DNA from: Hymenobacter setariae | GTDB lineage: Bacteria; Bacteroidota; Bacteroidia; Cytophagales; Hymenobacteraceae | NCBI RefSeq assembly: GCF_007713685.1 | Contig: NZ_VMRJ01000003.1 | Location: 738,752-802,751 of the forward strand | Direction: 5' to 3' | Length of the DNA: 64,000 bases | Shown here: piece by piece, positions 18,576 to 27,181 of the stretch | Layout of the letters: the number at the start of each line of letters is the position of its first letter | Numbering within the stretch: position 1 is the first letter of the stretch | Made by a program: the position numbers and the translations under genes | Notes under the pieces: model-generated | What the model saw: only the letters and a program-made list of their open reading frames with translations | Told to the model about the DNA's origin: nothing | Database searches by the model: none

Positions 18576-18761
18576 GCGCGTGTGCTTTACGCGAGCCTAG
18601 GCTGGTTGGTGTGCTTTATGACGCTAAGCAGTGAGTATGTGCGAAATAAGCAGCCGACTAACCTGTTCACTCATAGCCTAACTATAGGGCCGTGCTGGCC
18701 GTAGCAGCAGGCAGTTCTTCTTCAACTCGGCCTCTTGGTGGCTTTGCCTCCGCGTTCTCTT

Positions 18762-19595
18762 GTGAAACGTTACCTGTTACTTTTGGCGCTGCCCGCGGTG
18801 GCCTGTCATTCCGACCAGCCCACTACCAGCGGTCAGCCCGCTGCCTCCGCCACGCCGGCCGGCCAGGCTCCGGCTTCGACCACGCCTACCGCCACGGCCT
18901 TTACGCCGCCCACCGGCTCGCTGCGTTCAGGCGATACCAAGCACCCCACCGACCACGACACGCTGCACGTGCTCGGCGGCGGCGTGCTTTACCTAAAGCC
19001 TAGCACGGCCGCGGCTTTCGCGCGGGCGCCTACCGAGCTTGACTGGGATGCAGATAAACGCCTGACGACCAATGGCTCCGTGCGCCGCGTGGGCAATGAC
19101 TTGCTGCTTCAGCCTAAGAGTGGCCCCGTGGTGAAATTCACTACCCGGCGCACCACCATGAGCAGCTCAGGTGAGGATATCGACAAGGCAGCTGAATCGC
19201 GCTACCTAGGCCAGCTGACCAAGGCGTACGTGTGGGTGGTGCTCACCGACTCCTCCACCAAGCACGTGACTACGTTGATAGACCAGCGTACCGGGCACTG
19301 CACCATCGTGACGGGAAACCAGCCCACCGTGTCGCCCGATGGACAGTATCTCCTAAGCACCCGTAGCGACCAAGGCAACGATGGCAGCGACGAGAGCACC
19401 GTAGGTACGCAGCTCTACGAGCTTACCTCCACCGGGCCGCGCCTGCTCTGGACGCGTCTTACCCTTCAGTGGGGCAGCAACGAGGCCCGGTGGCTAGGCC
19501 CGCGCACCGTGCTGCTAAAGCAAGAATATGAGGCCGCCGACCAAGAGTCGGCACCACCGCCAGAAACCTACGTGCAGGTAGAGCTGCCTCGCTAA
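18762..19595 (+). CDS. Lipoprotein, paralogue of the protein at 22198-23001
   Basis: About 277 residues starting with GTG, which gives VKRYLLLLALPAVAC: a compact lipoprotein signal with the lipobox Cys at residue 15. A Pro/Ser/Thr-rich linker follows. The mature part contains TLIDQRTGHCTIVTGN and PTVSPDGQYLLSTRS and ends ETYVQVELPR. The lipoprotein at 22198-23001 has VLIDQRTGRRVEVLGNP, SPDGRFVLLTSPS and ends VTYVQLPLPR, so these are diverged copies. The repeated SPDG motif hints at a beta-propeller-like fold. Function is unknown. Confidence 0.7.
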   Translation: MKRYLLLLALPAVACHSDQPTTSGQPAASATPAGQAPASTTPTATAFTPPTGSLRSGDTKHPTDHDTLHVLGGGVLYLKPSTAAAFARAPTELDWDADKRLTTNGSVRRVGNDLLLQPKSGPVVKFTTRRTTMSSSGEDIDKAAESRYLGQLTKAYVWVVLTDSSTKHVTTLIDQRTGHCTIVTGNQPTVSPDGQYLLSTRSDQGNDGSDESTVGTQLYELTSTGPRLLWTRLTLQWGSNEARWLGPRTVLLKQEYEAADQESAPPPETYVQVELPR

Positions 19596-19683
19596 AGGCT
19601 TATTAGGTAGTCTACTTTCGCAATAGTTCTTTCTGTTTAACAACCGCGCTGCTGACACAACTCGGGCTGCCGACGTAATGGGC

Positions 19684-20514
19684 TTATTTCCACCACGCTC
19701 GTTTTTCCTCGGCTACAGCCTTTTTATAACCGGGGTCACGGGCATCGCCGAGTAGCGCCTGCTGATAGGTTTGCCAGCCGTTGGCGCGGTACTTGGGGGC
19801 AATCTGAAATTCCGTGTCGGTGAAGCGCAGTGCGTTGGCTTCTGGAATGAAGAAGTCTCCCCAGTTGCAGGTTTTGCGCTGCTGGCTGGCGTAGCTGGTC
19901 CAGGTGCCAACGCATTCGTTGTTGCTAAAGCCGTCGGCAAACATTTCCAGTAAGTTGTAGTGTGGCTGGCCTTGCTTATCGACGTAGAAATACGTGGTGA
20001 GCGTTCCCCGAATAATGCCGCTGCCGGGCTGTTGCCGGTCTTCGGCCAGCGCTACTTGGCACGTCAGCTCCCCCTCTCGGTACTGTGGGTACTCCCCGTT
20101 GGGCTCCTTGTAGAGCCGGGCCTTAACCACCGTGATAGTGCCCATAAAGGCGCAGATGTTGTCCTTCACCCGCGTTTTGCCGGCCACGTGGTACAAGTAG
20201 GAGTTAGCGGCATCTGGCCGAATGCTCGTGTAGTGCAGGTAAAACCGCTGGTAGGTAGGCCCGATAAAGCCGATGGGGTCGGGAAATGGCTCATTGGGAT
20301 TCACAACAGCAGCTTGCATCTGCTTATCAGGATGCACCCGGCTGGTCGCTAGCCACAAGGAACTTAAGTTCTTGCCTTTAAGCGCCGCATAGTAGTCGAT
20401 GCTGGGCGGCGTAGCCTGGGCCGGTGCCACCAGTGGCAGCAAGAGTAGCAAGCCAGCAAGTGCCCCTAGGGTCGCAAATCGGTAAGCGGGAGCGAAAAAG
20501 CAGAAGAGACGCAT
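19684..20514 (-). CDS. Exported protein, unknown function
   Basis: About 276 residues from the ATG at 20514, with a signal peptide (AGLLLLLPLVAPAQA). The mature part has several Cys (KDNICAFMGT, GELTCQVAL, SNNECVGTW, RKTCNWGDF), which suggests disulfides outside the cytoplasm, and aromatic-rich strands. No family was recognised. Confidence 0.65.
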   Translation of the reverse strand: MRLFCFFAPAYRFATLGALAGLLLLLPLVAPAQATPPSIDYYAALKGKNLSSLWLATSRVHPDKQMQAAVVNPNEPFPDPIGFIGPTYQRFYLHYTSIRPDAANSYLYHVAGKTRVKDNICAFMGTITVVKARLYKEPNGEYPQYREGELTCQVALAEDRQQPGSGIIRGTLTTYFYVDKQGQPHYNLLEMFADGFSNNECVGTWTSYASQQRKTCNWGDFFIPEANALRFTDTEFQIAPKYRANGWQTYQQALLGDARDPGYKKAVAEEKRAWWK

Positions 20515-20632
20515 GTAAAGCAGCAAATGAAAATGAGTAGATACGCGGGGTACTTTCTTCTTACTTAACTAGAAAGCTGGCCACTGCTAAGGTCGGCGAT
20601 TGCCAAAACGCCTACATTCTCAGTACCAGATA

Positions 20633-21367
20633 CTAGCAGCTTTGCAGTTGGAAGGAGATAGTAGCCGGGTCGCTGCCATCTACGCAGAAATACAATAGCC
20701 CCGAGTCGCCCCAGGCGAAGTCGGCGGTGCTGTCAATTTGTAGCCAGAAGTTGCCCGTGGGGTAGGCTCCTTGCAGCCATTGCGCGTAGCCACCTACCCA
20801 GGAGCCTAGGTCGGGCTCGCCGGCCAGCTCGGTTACAGCCTCGTGGTAAGCGGTGCGCCAGTCATCGGGGCGGAGCTGCTCGCACAGGGCCTGTACATCG
20901 GGCGCGAGGTCGGCCAGCTCGTCATCATCGGGCAGCGATGGGGCGGGCTGGGTGTGTAGGGCTGTGAAAGCCAGCGCCGGCAGCAGGCCCGGGCGGGGCA
21001 GCAGCACTTGCCGTTCGGGGCAAATGCGCCGGTAGGTTTTTAGTTGAAAATCGGCGGGGTAGCTATCATCGTAGGGCAGCTCGCCCCAGTGATAGTTGTG
21101 GTAAAACTGCACGACTTGCGCCTCAAAGGGCCAGAGTAGCTCTCCATTCAGGCTCACTAACTGAAAAATGAGCTCCAGTGGCTGGCCGGTTTCGGGGTTG
21201 GTTGGCCAGCTTTCGCCAGCTTCAAAATAGGGGTCGCCGCCGATGTGTGAACACAATTGGGAGGTAGCCGGGCGTTCGGCCGGGGTTGGTAGCAGCAGGT
21301 GTCGGGTGCGGAGCAGGCTTTGCAGCCGGGTCCGAAGCTGGTTGGCCAAGGCCTGTTCGATGTGCAT
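20633..21367 (-). CDS. DUF1963 (YwqG-like) family protein
   Basis: 244 residues. Family features: GGDPYFEAGESWP near residue 45-57, LELIFQLVSLNG (about 64-75), GSWVGGYAQWLQG (about 194-206), and the terminal signature NFWLQIDSTAD-FAWGDSGLLYFCVD. YwqG-like proteins are soluble, often adjacent to toxin/immunity or regulatory genes; their activity is unknown. ATG start with a moderate upstream A-rich region. Its downstream neighbour on the same strand (19684) is about 120 bases away. Confidence 0.8.
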   Translation of the reverse strand: MHIEQALANQLRTRLQSLLRTRHLLLPTPAERPATSQLCSHIGGDPYFEAGESWPTNPETGQPLELIFQLVSLNGELLWPFEAQVVQFYHNYHWGELPYDDSYPADFQLKTYRRICPERQVLLPRPGLLPALAFTALHTQPAPSLPDDDELADLAPDVQALCEQLRPDDWRTAYHEAVTELAGEPDLGSWVGGYAQWLQGAYPTGNFWLQIDSTADFAWGDSGLLYFCVDGSDPATISFQLQSC

Positions 21368-21463
21368 ACTAGCGAGTTATCAAATCTGTATGAATAAATA
21401 CCTTTACCCCAGGCTGTATGCATGGCATGCCCGCATGGCCGGAACTCATGCTAGCCAACCCAT

Positions 21464-22186
21464 TCAATCGACGGAATGGCTGAGTACGCGGAAGCTAAGG
21501 CGAAGGAGTGCCTGCCGCGTGGTATCGAGCTGGTCGGCTACTACCGGAATGCGCTTGCGGCGCTCTCCATTTTGGAAGTACGTGTAGAGGGTGTCGGGCC
21601 GGGGCCGGTCGGGCAGCAGTGGATAGACCCGGACGTACACCACCGAGTCGCTGACGCGGGCTATGGCCACGGGCCCAAATGGGTAGTCCATCAAATAGGA
21701 GTTGCGCTCGTAGCTGTTGCCGGCTGGCCAGCGCCGGTGTTCGAGCAGCGCCAAGCGCCAGGAATACGTAACCGATAGGCGGAGCGGGGTGCGGTCAGCG
21801 GTTTCCGTTACCTTGGGCTCGGAGCTGGCAGCGGCGAAAAAATCCCAGTGGTAACCGGGTTGCTCATACTCCTCCAGCCGCAAGTCGGGGCGGCGAAACC
21901 TGAGTGTGTCGAGCTGGGCCTGTGCGGCTACCGAGGCCGGCACAAACCGCACGCGCAGCAGCACCTGGCTGCGGTGCGCATTGCTGAGCTGAAAGAGGCT
22001 GTCGGCGTATAAAGAGTCGGGGGCCCAAAAGCTTTCTAGCGTGTCTTGCCGGTTGAGGAGGGGGCGGTAACGGGGTACCGTCGTTTCGAGCAGCGGGACC
22101 AGGCGCGGCGGCACCTCTGGCGTTTCGGGCGTCTGGCAGGCGCCGAGTAGCGGCAGCCCGGCAACCCAATGGAAAGCTTTCGGCAT
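21464..22186 (-). CDS. Lipoprotein, unknown function
   Basis: 240 residues. A short signal with lipobox LLGAC (Cys at about 17) is followed by TPETPEVPPR. The rest is soluble with amphipathic strands and helices and no recognised domain. It lies 11 bases downstream of the lipoprotein gene at 22198-23001 on the same strand, so the two are almost certainly co-transcribed. Confidence 0.65.
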   Translation of the reverse strand: MPKAFHWVAGLPLLGACQTPETPEVPPRLVPLLETTVPRYRPLLNRQDTLESFWAPDSLYADSLFQLSNAHRSQVLLRVRFVPASVAAQAQLDTLRFRRPDLRLEEYEQPGYHWDFFAAASSEPKVTETADRTPLRLSVTYSWRLALLEHRRWPAGNSYERNSYLMDYPFGPVAIARVSDSVVYVRVYPLLPDRPRPDTLYTYFQNGERRKRIPVVADQLDTTRQALLRLSFRVLSHSVD

Positions 22187-22197
22187 AAAGCAACTGC

Positions 22198-23001
22198 CTA
22201 GCGGGGCAGGGGTAGCTGAACGTAGGTGACGGGCGCATCGTCGGCCAGGCTGCCGTCGGCGCTAGCATGGCGCAGGCGCAAAATAGCTAGGTTAGGAGTA
22301 TCCCAGCGCGCGGCTTCGGGCTCCCAAGCAGTGGGTTCGCGCTGCCATAGCAGGTGTGGCCCGTCGTCTTCTATCTTCACCAGTGATAGGGTGTTGGGTT
22401 GGTCGCCACCACCGAGACTGGGGCTGGTCAGCAGCACAAAACGGCCATCGGGCGAAGCCACAGGGTTGCCGAGTACCTCTACGCGGCGACCGGTGCGCTG
22501 GTCTATCAGCACCGTGCCATCCGATTCCCAGTACCAGGCCCGCACCACCCACTGGTGCGCGGCCGGCAGGCTGCCCCAGTACTGGTAGCGCACGCCCTCA
22601 CCGTTTTGCAGCGTGAACTCGGCGGGTGGTGTCGAAGCCAGCCGCACAAGCGGCCCCTGCGCCGGCTTGAGTACCAGCGTAAGCCCCTCGCGCCGTGCCC
22701 GGCCCTGGGCGGCGGCCAACGGCTGCCGCTCCGCAGCACTATCATTTGCCACGTCGGGCAACTCCGCTGAGGGAAGTTTGGCAAATTCGGCAGCCGAGAC
22801 AGGACGTAGTCGCACCACACCGCTAGGCAGGTGCAGCGTATCGCTAGGGTAAGCCAAGGCAGTATCGGCTAGGGTAGGCGAGGCCGCGGGCGACTGAGCA
22901 GTGCTGGGCCGCTCGGTGGCGGGCTGGTCGGGGCGGCAGGCACTGGCACTCAGCAGCACAGCGGCAATACCCCCTAGGGCAATGTGAGACAAATAGCTCA
23001 A
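22198..23001 (-). CDS. Lipoprotein, paralogue of the protein at 18762-19595
   Basis: 267 residues with a TTG start; no ATG or GTG gives a complete signal. Signal GGIAAVLLSASAC carries the lipobox Cys near residue 22. The mature part shares LIDQRTG, SPDG and a terminal TYVQLPLPR with the lipoprotein at 18762-19595. It forms a unit with the lipoprotein 11 bases downstream. Role unknown; the duplication within 4 kb suggests a lineage-specific surface family. Confidence 0.68.
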   Translation of the reverse strand: MSYLSHIALGGIAAVLLSASACRPDQPATERPSTAQSPAASPTLADTALAYPSDTLHLPSGVVRLRPVSAAEFAKLPSAELPDVANDSAAERQPLAAAQGRARREGLTLVLKPAQGPLVRLASTPPAEFTLQNGEGVRYQYWGSLPAAHQWVVRAWYWESDGTVLIDQRTGRRVEVLGNPVASPDGRFVLLTSPSLGGGDQPNTLSLVKIEDDGPHLLWQREPTAWEPEAARWDTPNLAILRLRHASADGSLADDAPVTYVQLPLPR

Positions 23002-23040
23002 GGCACAGAAACGAAGAGGTGAAAGGCTAAATAGCCGGCT

Positions 23041-23580
23041 TTACGCATCCCAGGTACGCAGCCAGGCGAGGTATTCGTCGCGGTAGGCGTTGTTGTTGAG
23101 GCGGCTGGCAAGTTGCGCCAGCTCTTCCGGCGGGGTGTCGCTATCCGATATAGTAACTAGCAAGAACACCGGCCGGCCCGCAGCCTTATCAAAAAATCGC
23201 TGCTGCCGAAGCGCGTCCAGCACCTCCAGGCAGGTAGCGTACAACTGCTGGCGGAACCGCTCGAACCCATCCGGCTCGGCAAAACCTTCGGCTAGCCGGG
23301 TCCGCAACTGGCGGCTCAGCGCGTCAAACTGAGCGTCGGCGCCCACCATCTCGTACTGCCATTCGGCCGGCTCAAATTTGGCGTAAGGTAGGTCGTCAGG
23401 TGACTGAGCGGCTAGGTGGCCTAGGGTGTTGGCGGCCGGGCACACGGTCATGGCGCCTTCATCGCTGTAGAGCGCAAAGCTGTAGAAGGCTTCCTCGGGA
23501 TACCGGGCCAGCAGCTCGGTAAACGCGGCCTGGGTAGCTTGCGTGAGCTGCTGCGCAAAATTTTGAAAATCAAAGGCCAT
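23041..23580 (-). CDS. DUF4303 family protein
   Basis: 179 residues from the ATG at 23580 (MAFDFQNFAQQLTQ). Family hallmarks: AFYSFALYSDEGAMTVCPAANT (split: AFYSFALYSDEG about 27-38, PAANTLG about 44-50), then YAKFEPAEWQYE (about 63-74), and a C-terminal helical region. DUF4303 proteins are small soluble proteins often found near toxin-immunity loci. Upstream in-frame codons to 23733 give basic, non-homologous sequence and were left out. Confidence 0.8.
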   Translation of the reverse strand: MAFDFQNFAQQLTQATQAAFTELLARYPEEAFYSFALYSDEGAMTVCPAANTLGHLAAQSPDDLPYAKFEPAEWQYEMVGADAQFDALSRQLRTRLAEGFAEPDGFERFRQQLYATCLEVLDALRQQRFFDKAAGRPVFLLVTISDSDTPPEELAQLASRLNNNAYRDEYLAWLRTWDA

Positions 23581-23620
23581 CGAATTGATGCGTGCAAGTG
23601 TCAGCTGCCTTTCTACCAAC

Positions 23621-24205
23621 TTACTCCTGATAAATGTCGAAGCGCGCCAGCGGCACCCGGCCAAAGTTCTTGCTGGTACGCATGTTGGTTTTGCTATGCT
23701 CAGGGTCGCTGGCATGAAAGGATTCGCCCCCATCGCGGTGTAGCAGCCAAGTATGGCTAGCTTGGTTGTATTTGAAGGTTACCAAGCGGGTCCAGCGCTG
23801 GCCGCTGCCGCCGTAGTGCTCTACCGTGAAGTAGCCGTTTTTGATGGTAACGCCCTGAAAAGGGTCGCCCATCATGCCACCGCAGTCTACACAGTACACG
23901 GCATTGTCGGCGCGGGCCGCCAGGGTGTAAGTACCATTGGACCCACCCACAAATAGCAGCAGCGGTCGCTTGGTGGGGTGGTCCACTACGTCGGATGTTT
24001 TCTGTTCGTCGGGCCGATTTAGCACCACTGCCCAGTCGAGCTGCGCATCGCGGTTTAGGTCGCCACGTTCGGCCGCGAGTACTTGGTAGCCCGCCGGCAA
24101 CGCCTTGCGGATAGCGGCCGGCAGCGTGGGCACGGGGTCGTGCGAAGCCTGAAGCGGATTAGCCAGTGTCAGCAGACCTAGGGCAGGCAAGAAGCATAGT
24201 AGCAT
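23621..24205 (-). CDS. Exported FG-GAP-like protein, unknown function
   Basis: 194 residues with a signal peptide (FLPALGLLTLANPLQA). The segment RGDLNRDAQLDWAVVLN resembles the DxNxDxxxD calcium loop of FG-GAP / VCBS-like repeats. A CVDCGG pair follows at about 106-111. Its stop is about 40 bases from the DUF4303 start codon, on the same strand, so this gene is upstream of it and they may be co-transcribed. Confidence 0.65.
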   Translation of the reverse strand: MLLCFLPALGLLTLANPLQASHDPVPTLPAAIRKALPAGYQVLAAERGDLNRDAQLDWAVVLNRPDEQKTSDVVDHPTKRPLLLFVGGSNGTYTLAARADNAVYCVDCGGMMGDPFQGVTIKNGYFTVEHYGGSGQRWTRLVTFKYNQASHTWLLHRDGGESFHASDPEHSKTNMRTSKNFGRVPLARFDIYQE

Positions 24206-24501
24206 ATGGCTAACCGGGTAGTAGCAGGGCTATGTAGAAAGTGGGCAGCCGACAGCCTAGGTCGGCCTCTACGCGGGCCGTCAATTCGTCGCGGAACCAG
24301 GGCTCAAGTATAGATTATAGGGTCGTAATTGCTGTCATTCCAGAGATGATGGGCGTTGAAGATGGCAGGCACATCCATAGCGAAGAAAAGCGGCAAGCGA
24401 TACATGCTACCATACGGGCAGTTCATCTGTCCGTTAAGTGCGTACTTACTTTAGTCCTTGCAGTTGAATTAGTTGCTCATGCTGCTGCTCTACTTGCTAT
24501 C

Positions 24502-24993
24502 ATGCCGAAGCCTGTCATTCTGCCTCTGCTGCCGGTAGTGCTTTACCTAATTGTCTGCCACTCCAATGCTCCAGCTAGTGAAGAGCCATTGGGACTAGTG
24601 CAGCGTCCGTCGGACGAGTTCTGCGCCTACGTGTCGATAGCTGTCGACATTATCATTCCGTTTGGCCGCTACGATGGGAGCGTTACCGAGCGGTTTGCGA
24701 CCGTGGCCATCGTGCGTCGGATTGGTCGAGGCTAGGTGGGCATCGACCGGCACAAGCTGGTACTATTTCAGCCCTAGCTTTTCGACAACGGCCCCGATTA
24801 CCCAGCAGAAGTATTGCTGCGTATCGTGAACGTTGCGGAGCTAATTGGGTACGCCGACCCGGTCGCGGGCCGCCTAGTATTGTCTCCCTGTTACGAGGCG
24901 GCATTCGAACAAGGTTTCAAACAAGTCGGGCGTGAAGGCAGTCGAAGATACTGGCAACAAGGTAAGATGCGCGGTAATAGGCGCAACTCATGA
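24502..24993 (+). pseudogene. WG-repeat lipoprotein pseudogene with two in-frame TAG codons
   Basis: One reading frame from the ATG at 24502 to the TGA at 24991 encodes a lipoprotein-like signal (lipobox Cys near residue 15), then IIIPFGRYDGSVTERFA, VGIDRHKLVLF, LFDNGPDYPAEVLLRIVN, LIGYADPVAGRLVLSP and CYEAAF. This is the normal order of WG-containing repeat proteins of Hymenobacter relatives (IDRHGKVLF..FDNGPDYPSEGLFRI..GKIGYAD). The frame is broken by TAG at 24733 and TAG at 24775. Homology continues past both without a frame change, and the key G/W positions of the repeat are already substituted. Decay by substitution is the simplest explanation. Confidence 0.72.
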
Positions 24994-25017
24994 AATTACG
25001 GGTGCGGCATAATTCCG

Positions 25018-25053
25018 TAGGCGGCCACTGGTAGGCTAGCCAGTGGCCGCCTA
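25018..25053. repeat. Perfect 14-bp inverted repeat
   Basis: TAGGCGGCCACTGG (25018-25031) and CCAGTGGCCGCCTA (25040-25053) are separated by 8 bases. It lies downstream of the WG-repeat pseudogene. There is no T-run, so it may be a terminator remnant or a small repeat. Confidence 0.6.
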
Positions 25054-25280
25054 AATGGCGTGCGTGGTTGCTGCCCCTGAAGTATGATGCTTATCATAAG
25101 TCCTTAGCATTCCTTCGTACTTGCCGAAATGCTCGCGCGACTATGCGCTGATTTACTATGAATGGGCCAAGCACCTCACGCTGCTAATCACGATTACCAG
25201 TTGATTATAAATCACGCACATGCATGAATCTGGTAAGCACCTGCAAGGCAAAGCACGATGAAATGTTTTACCTTAAATTG

Positions 25281-25317
25281 AAAATGCCCTGTAAACTTTT
25301 GGTTTACAAGGCATTTT
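25281..25317. terminator. Intrinsic terminator, probably the original tRNA-Arg terminator
   Basis: A 16-bp stem with one mismatch: AAAATGCCCTGTAAAC against GTTTACAAGGCATTTT, with a short T-rich loop. It sits 12 bases outside the left attachment repeat. Joining the two repeats would place it just after the tRNA-Arg gene on the minus strand. Confidence 0.7.
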
Positions 25318-25328
25318 GCGTGTAATAT

Positions 25329-25342
25329 GTGGTCGCATAGGG
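25329..25342. other. attL: left 14-bp attachment repeat
   Basis: GTGGTCGCATAGGG is identical to 62962-62975, where it forms the 3' end of tRNA-Arg. The integrase gene starts 195 bases inside this copy. Sequence identity stops outside these 14 bases on both sides. Confidence 0.85.
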
Positions 25343-25435
25343 GCCCGCACCTACCGACATGTCTAGACGAATACCACTTCTAAAAATATGCCCTGATAGC
25401 CCGTAGGGCCGTTTTTGCTTTTATGCCTGTCTGAA

Positions 25436-25501
25436 TTAATCGGGATAGTATCGGGATTAATCGGGTAATCTGTCCCCCGTTTGTCCCCTGGTTGGGGGAC
25501 A
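25436..25501. promoter_or_regulatory. Candidate integrase arm-binding sites (left)
   Basis: TGTCCCC at 25471-25477 and 25482-25488, and its inverse GGGGACA at 25495-25501, lie just upstream of the integrase. The same heptamer recurs next to attR (62898-62904, with CGTCCCCC at 62910-62917). Upstream are three ATCGGG(A/T)-type direct repeats (about 25438-25468). Repeats at both ends of an element that match each other are what tyrosine integrase arm sites look like. Confidence 0.5.
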
Positions 25502-25536
25502 AGACTTAGATTTGGAGTAGTAATGCACTGCTCTCA

Positions 25537-26763
25537 ATGACTACTGTTCCCTTCTTGCTTAAAGAGCCCAACGGCACTAAACCTACCCCCATCTTCGCCT
25601 TCCTGAATTTTGATGGCAAGCGCGTGAAGGTCTATACTGGGCTGAGCATTTTACCTAAGCAGTGGATTAAGAGCGAGCAACGCGCCCAGGTGCGCGGCTA
25701 CGCCGAGAACGGTAAGCTCAATGATGCGCTCGACCTAGCCGAGCAGCGCCTGCTCGACTGCTACCGCACCCACCGTGCTCAAGGGTTGCTACCCGATGCT
25801 GAGGTCCTGCGTGCCGCTGTGGCGCCTGTGCCGGTGGAAGAGGTGGCCCAGCAGGCCACGCTCACTTTCTGGCAACACCTTGACGAGTGGGTAGCACAGA
25901 AGCGCGCCGCCGGCTTGCTCAACACGGCCCGTACTTACGCCACAGCCGCGCGACACCTACGGGACTTCTCCCAAAAACAGCGCTATGCTGTGGACTTCGA
26001 TACCATCACGCCCAGCTTTGGCGACAAGTTCACAGCCTACCTCGTGGGCCCAGCGAATTTGACTGATAACACCATTAATAAAGTACTTGCCAAGGTCAAG
26101 GTGTTTATGAAGTGGACGGGCCACCGAGGCCTACATAATAACACGTACTATCCGCGTCTGAGCTGGGCAAAGCGCGAGCCCGACGTGATGACGCTTACAG
26201 CTCACGAGGTGAAGCAACTGGCCACGCTTGAACTACCTGCTGGCGGCTACCTCGACAACGCCCGCGGCTTATTCTTGCTCAGCTGCTACACAGGCCTGCG
26301 TTACTCTGACCTGGTAAGTATTCGCAAGGAACACGTGCGCGCAGGTACGATACGACTCATAATGCATAAAACCCGTGATCTGGTAACGATACCACTGCGC
26401 CCCGAAGCGCTAGTGCTGGTAGAAAAGATGCTAGCAGGCGAACTGCGCCCAGTGGCCAACCAAGTGCTCAACCGATACCTGAAGGAAGTAGGGGAGAGGG
26501 CTGAATTGGCAGCGCCCGTAGAGGCAGTACGCTACCGCGCTGGCCGCCGCGAGAGTGACACGTTACCTAAGTGGCAGCGCCTGACCTGCCACACCGGCCG
26601 GCGCACCTTCGCCACGTTGGCGCTGGAACAGGGCCTACGACCCGAGCTCGTAATGAAGATTACTGGGCATAAGAACTGGGCCAGCTTTAAGCGCTACGTC
26701 AATATTACGGCCGACGTAGTGAGTAAGGAGTTTCACCGGGTGTACGGAGGAGGTGCACTTTAA
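25537..26763 (+). CDS. int: Tyrosine recombinase / integrase of the element
   Basis: 408 residues. N-terminal arm-binding domain (KPTPIFAFLNFDGKRVKVYTG-type Bacteroidota arm domain, about 10-95), SAM-like core-binding domain (about 110-200), and a catalytic domain with R255 (GLRYSDL), H352-x-x-R355 (HTGR), H378 (GHKNW) and nucleophile Y387 (KRYVNI). All key residues are present, so it is probably active. It reads away from attL, 195 bases inside the element. It integrates the element into the 3' end of tRNA-Arg and, with an excisionase, removes it. Confidence 0.95.
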   Translation: MTTVPFLLKEPNGTKPTPIFAFLNFDGKRVKVYTGLSILPKQWIKSEQRAQVRGYAENGKLNDALDLAEQRLLDCYRTHRAQGLLPDAEVLRAAVAPVPVEEVAQQATLTFWQHLDEWVAQKRAAGLLNTARTYATAARHLRDFSQKQRYAVDFDTITPSFGDKFTAYLVGPANLTDNTINKVLAKVKVFMKWTGHRGLHNNTYYPRLSWAKREPDVMTLTAHEVKQLATLELPAGGYLDNARGLFLLSCYTGLRYSDLVSIRKEHVRAGTIRLIMHKTRDLVTIPLRPEALVLVEKMLAGELRPVANQVLNRYLKEVGERAELAAPVEAVRYRAGRRESDTLPKWQRLTCHTGRRTFATLALEQGLRPELVMKITGHKNWASFKRYVNITADVVSKEFHRVYGGGAL

Positions 26764-26860
26764 GAACTAACCTAAACACGGCCGTGGCCTGGGCGTGGTC
26801 AGCATGGAATGGCAGGTGGTGGCCAGCAGTAGTGGGCCAGAAAAAGGTAACGTAACGTAT

Positions 26861-26909
26861 AGCACAAATGAAGGCCCTGGCCGGTGAGGTCGGGGCTTTT
26901 ATTTGTGCT
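26861..26909. terminator. Hairpin terminator after integrase
   Basis: AGCACAAATGAAGGCCC pairs with GGGGCTTTTATTTGTGCT with about three mismatches around a 14-base loop. It lies 98 bases after the integrase stop codon. Confidence 0.65.
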
Positions 26910-27181
26910 TACTATCATCGGTGAAGTTGGATGATATGCATGTCTAAATACATAGTTACTATCACATTCTTACGCATAATATAAGTTTTTGAAATTAAGT
27001 ATTGTAATAAATTTTTATATAGGCTGCGAATGCAACTTCTTGTAATAGTTCTATGAAATCGCTCGCATATTAATGTCTTGAAATAGAGCGCTTTTTCCTT
27101 TTGACAGATAAGGCAGATGTAGTCCTTTGAGAGAGTGGCCAGTGACATGGCCATTATACTCTCTTCCTTTTCCTACATTTT
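26910..27181. other. AT-rich intergenic region
   Basis: 272 bases of markedly AT-rich DNA between the integrase terminator and the secreted-protein gene. It probably holds the promoter of the latter: a TACATTTTATG stretch leads directly into the start codon. No gene is supported here. Confidence 0.4.

Noticed and set aside
24683..24904. Minus-strand frame across the WG-repeat pseudogene
   Set aside because: The plus strand shows clear WG-repeat homology; this frame is its shadow.
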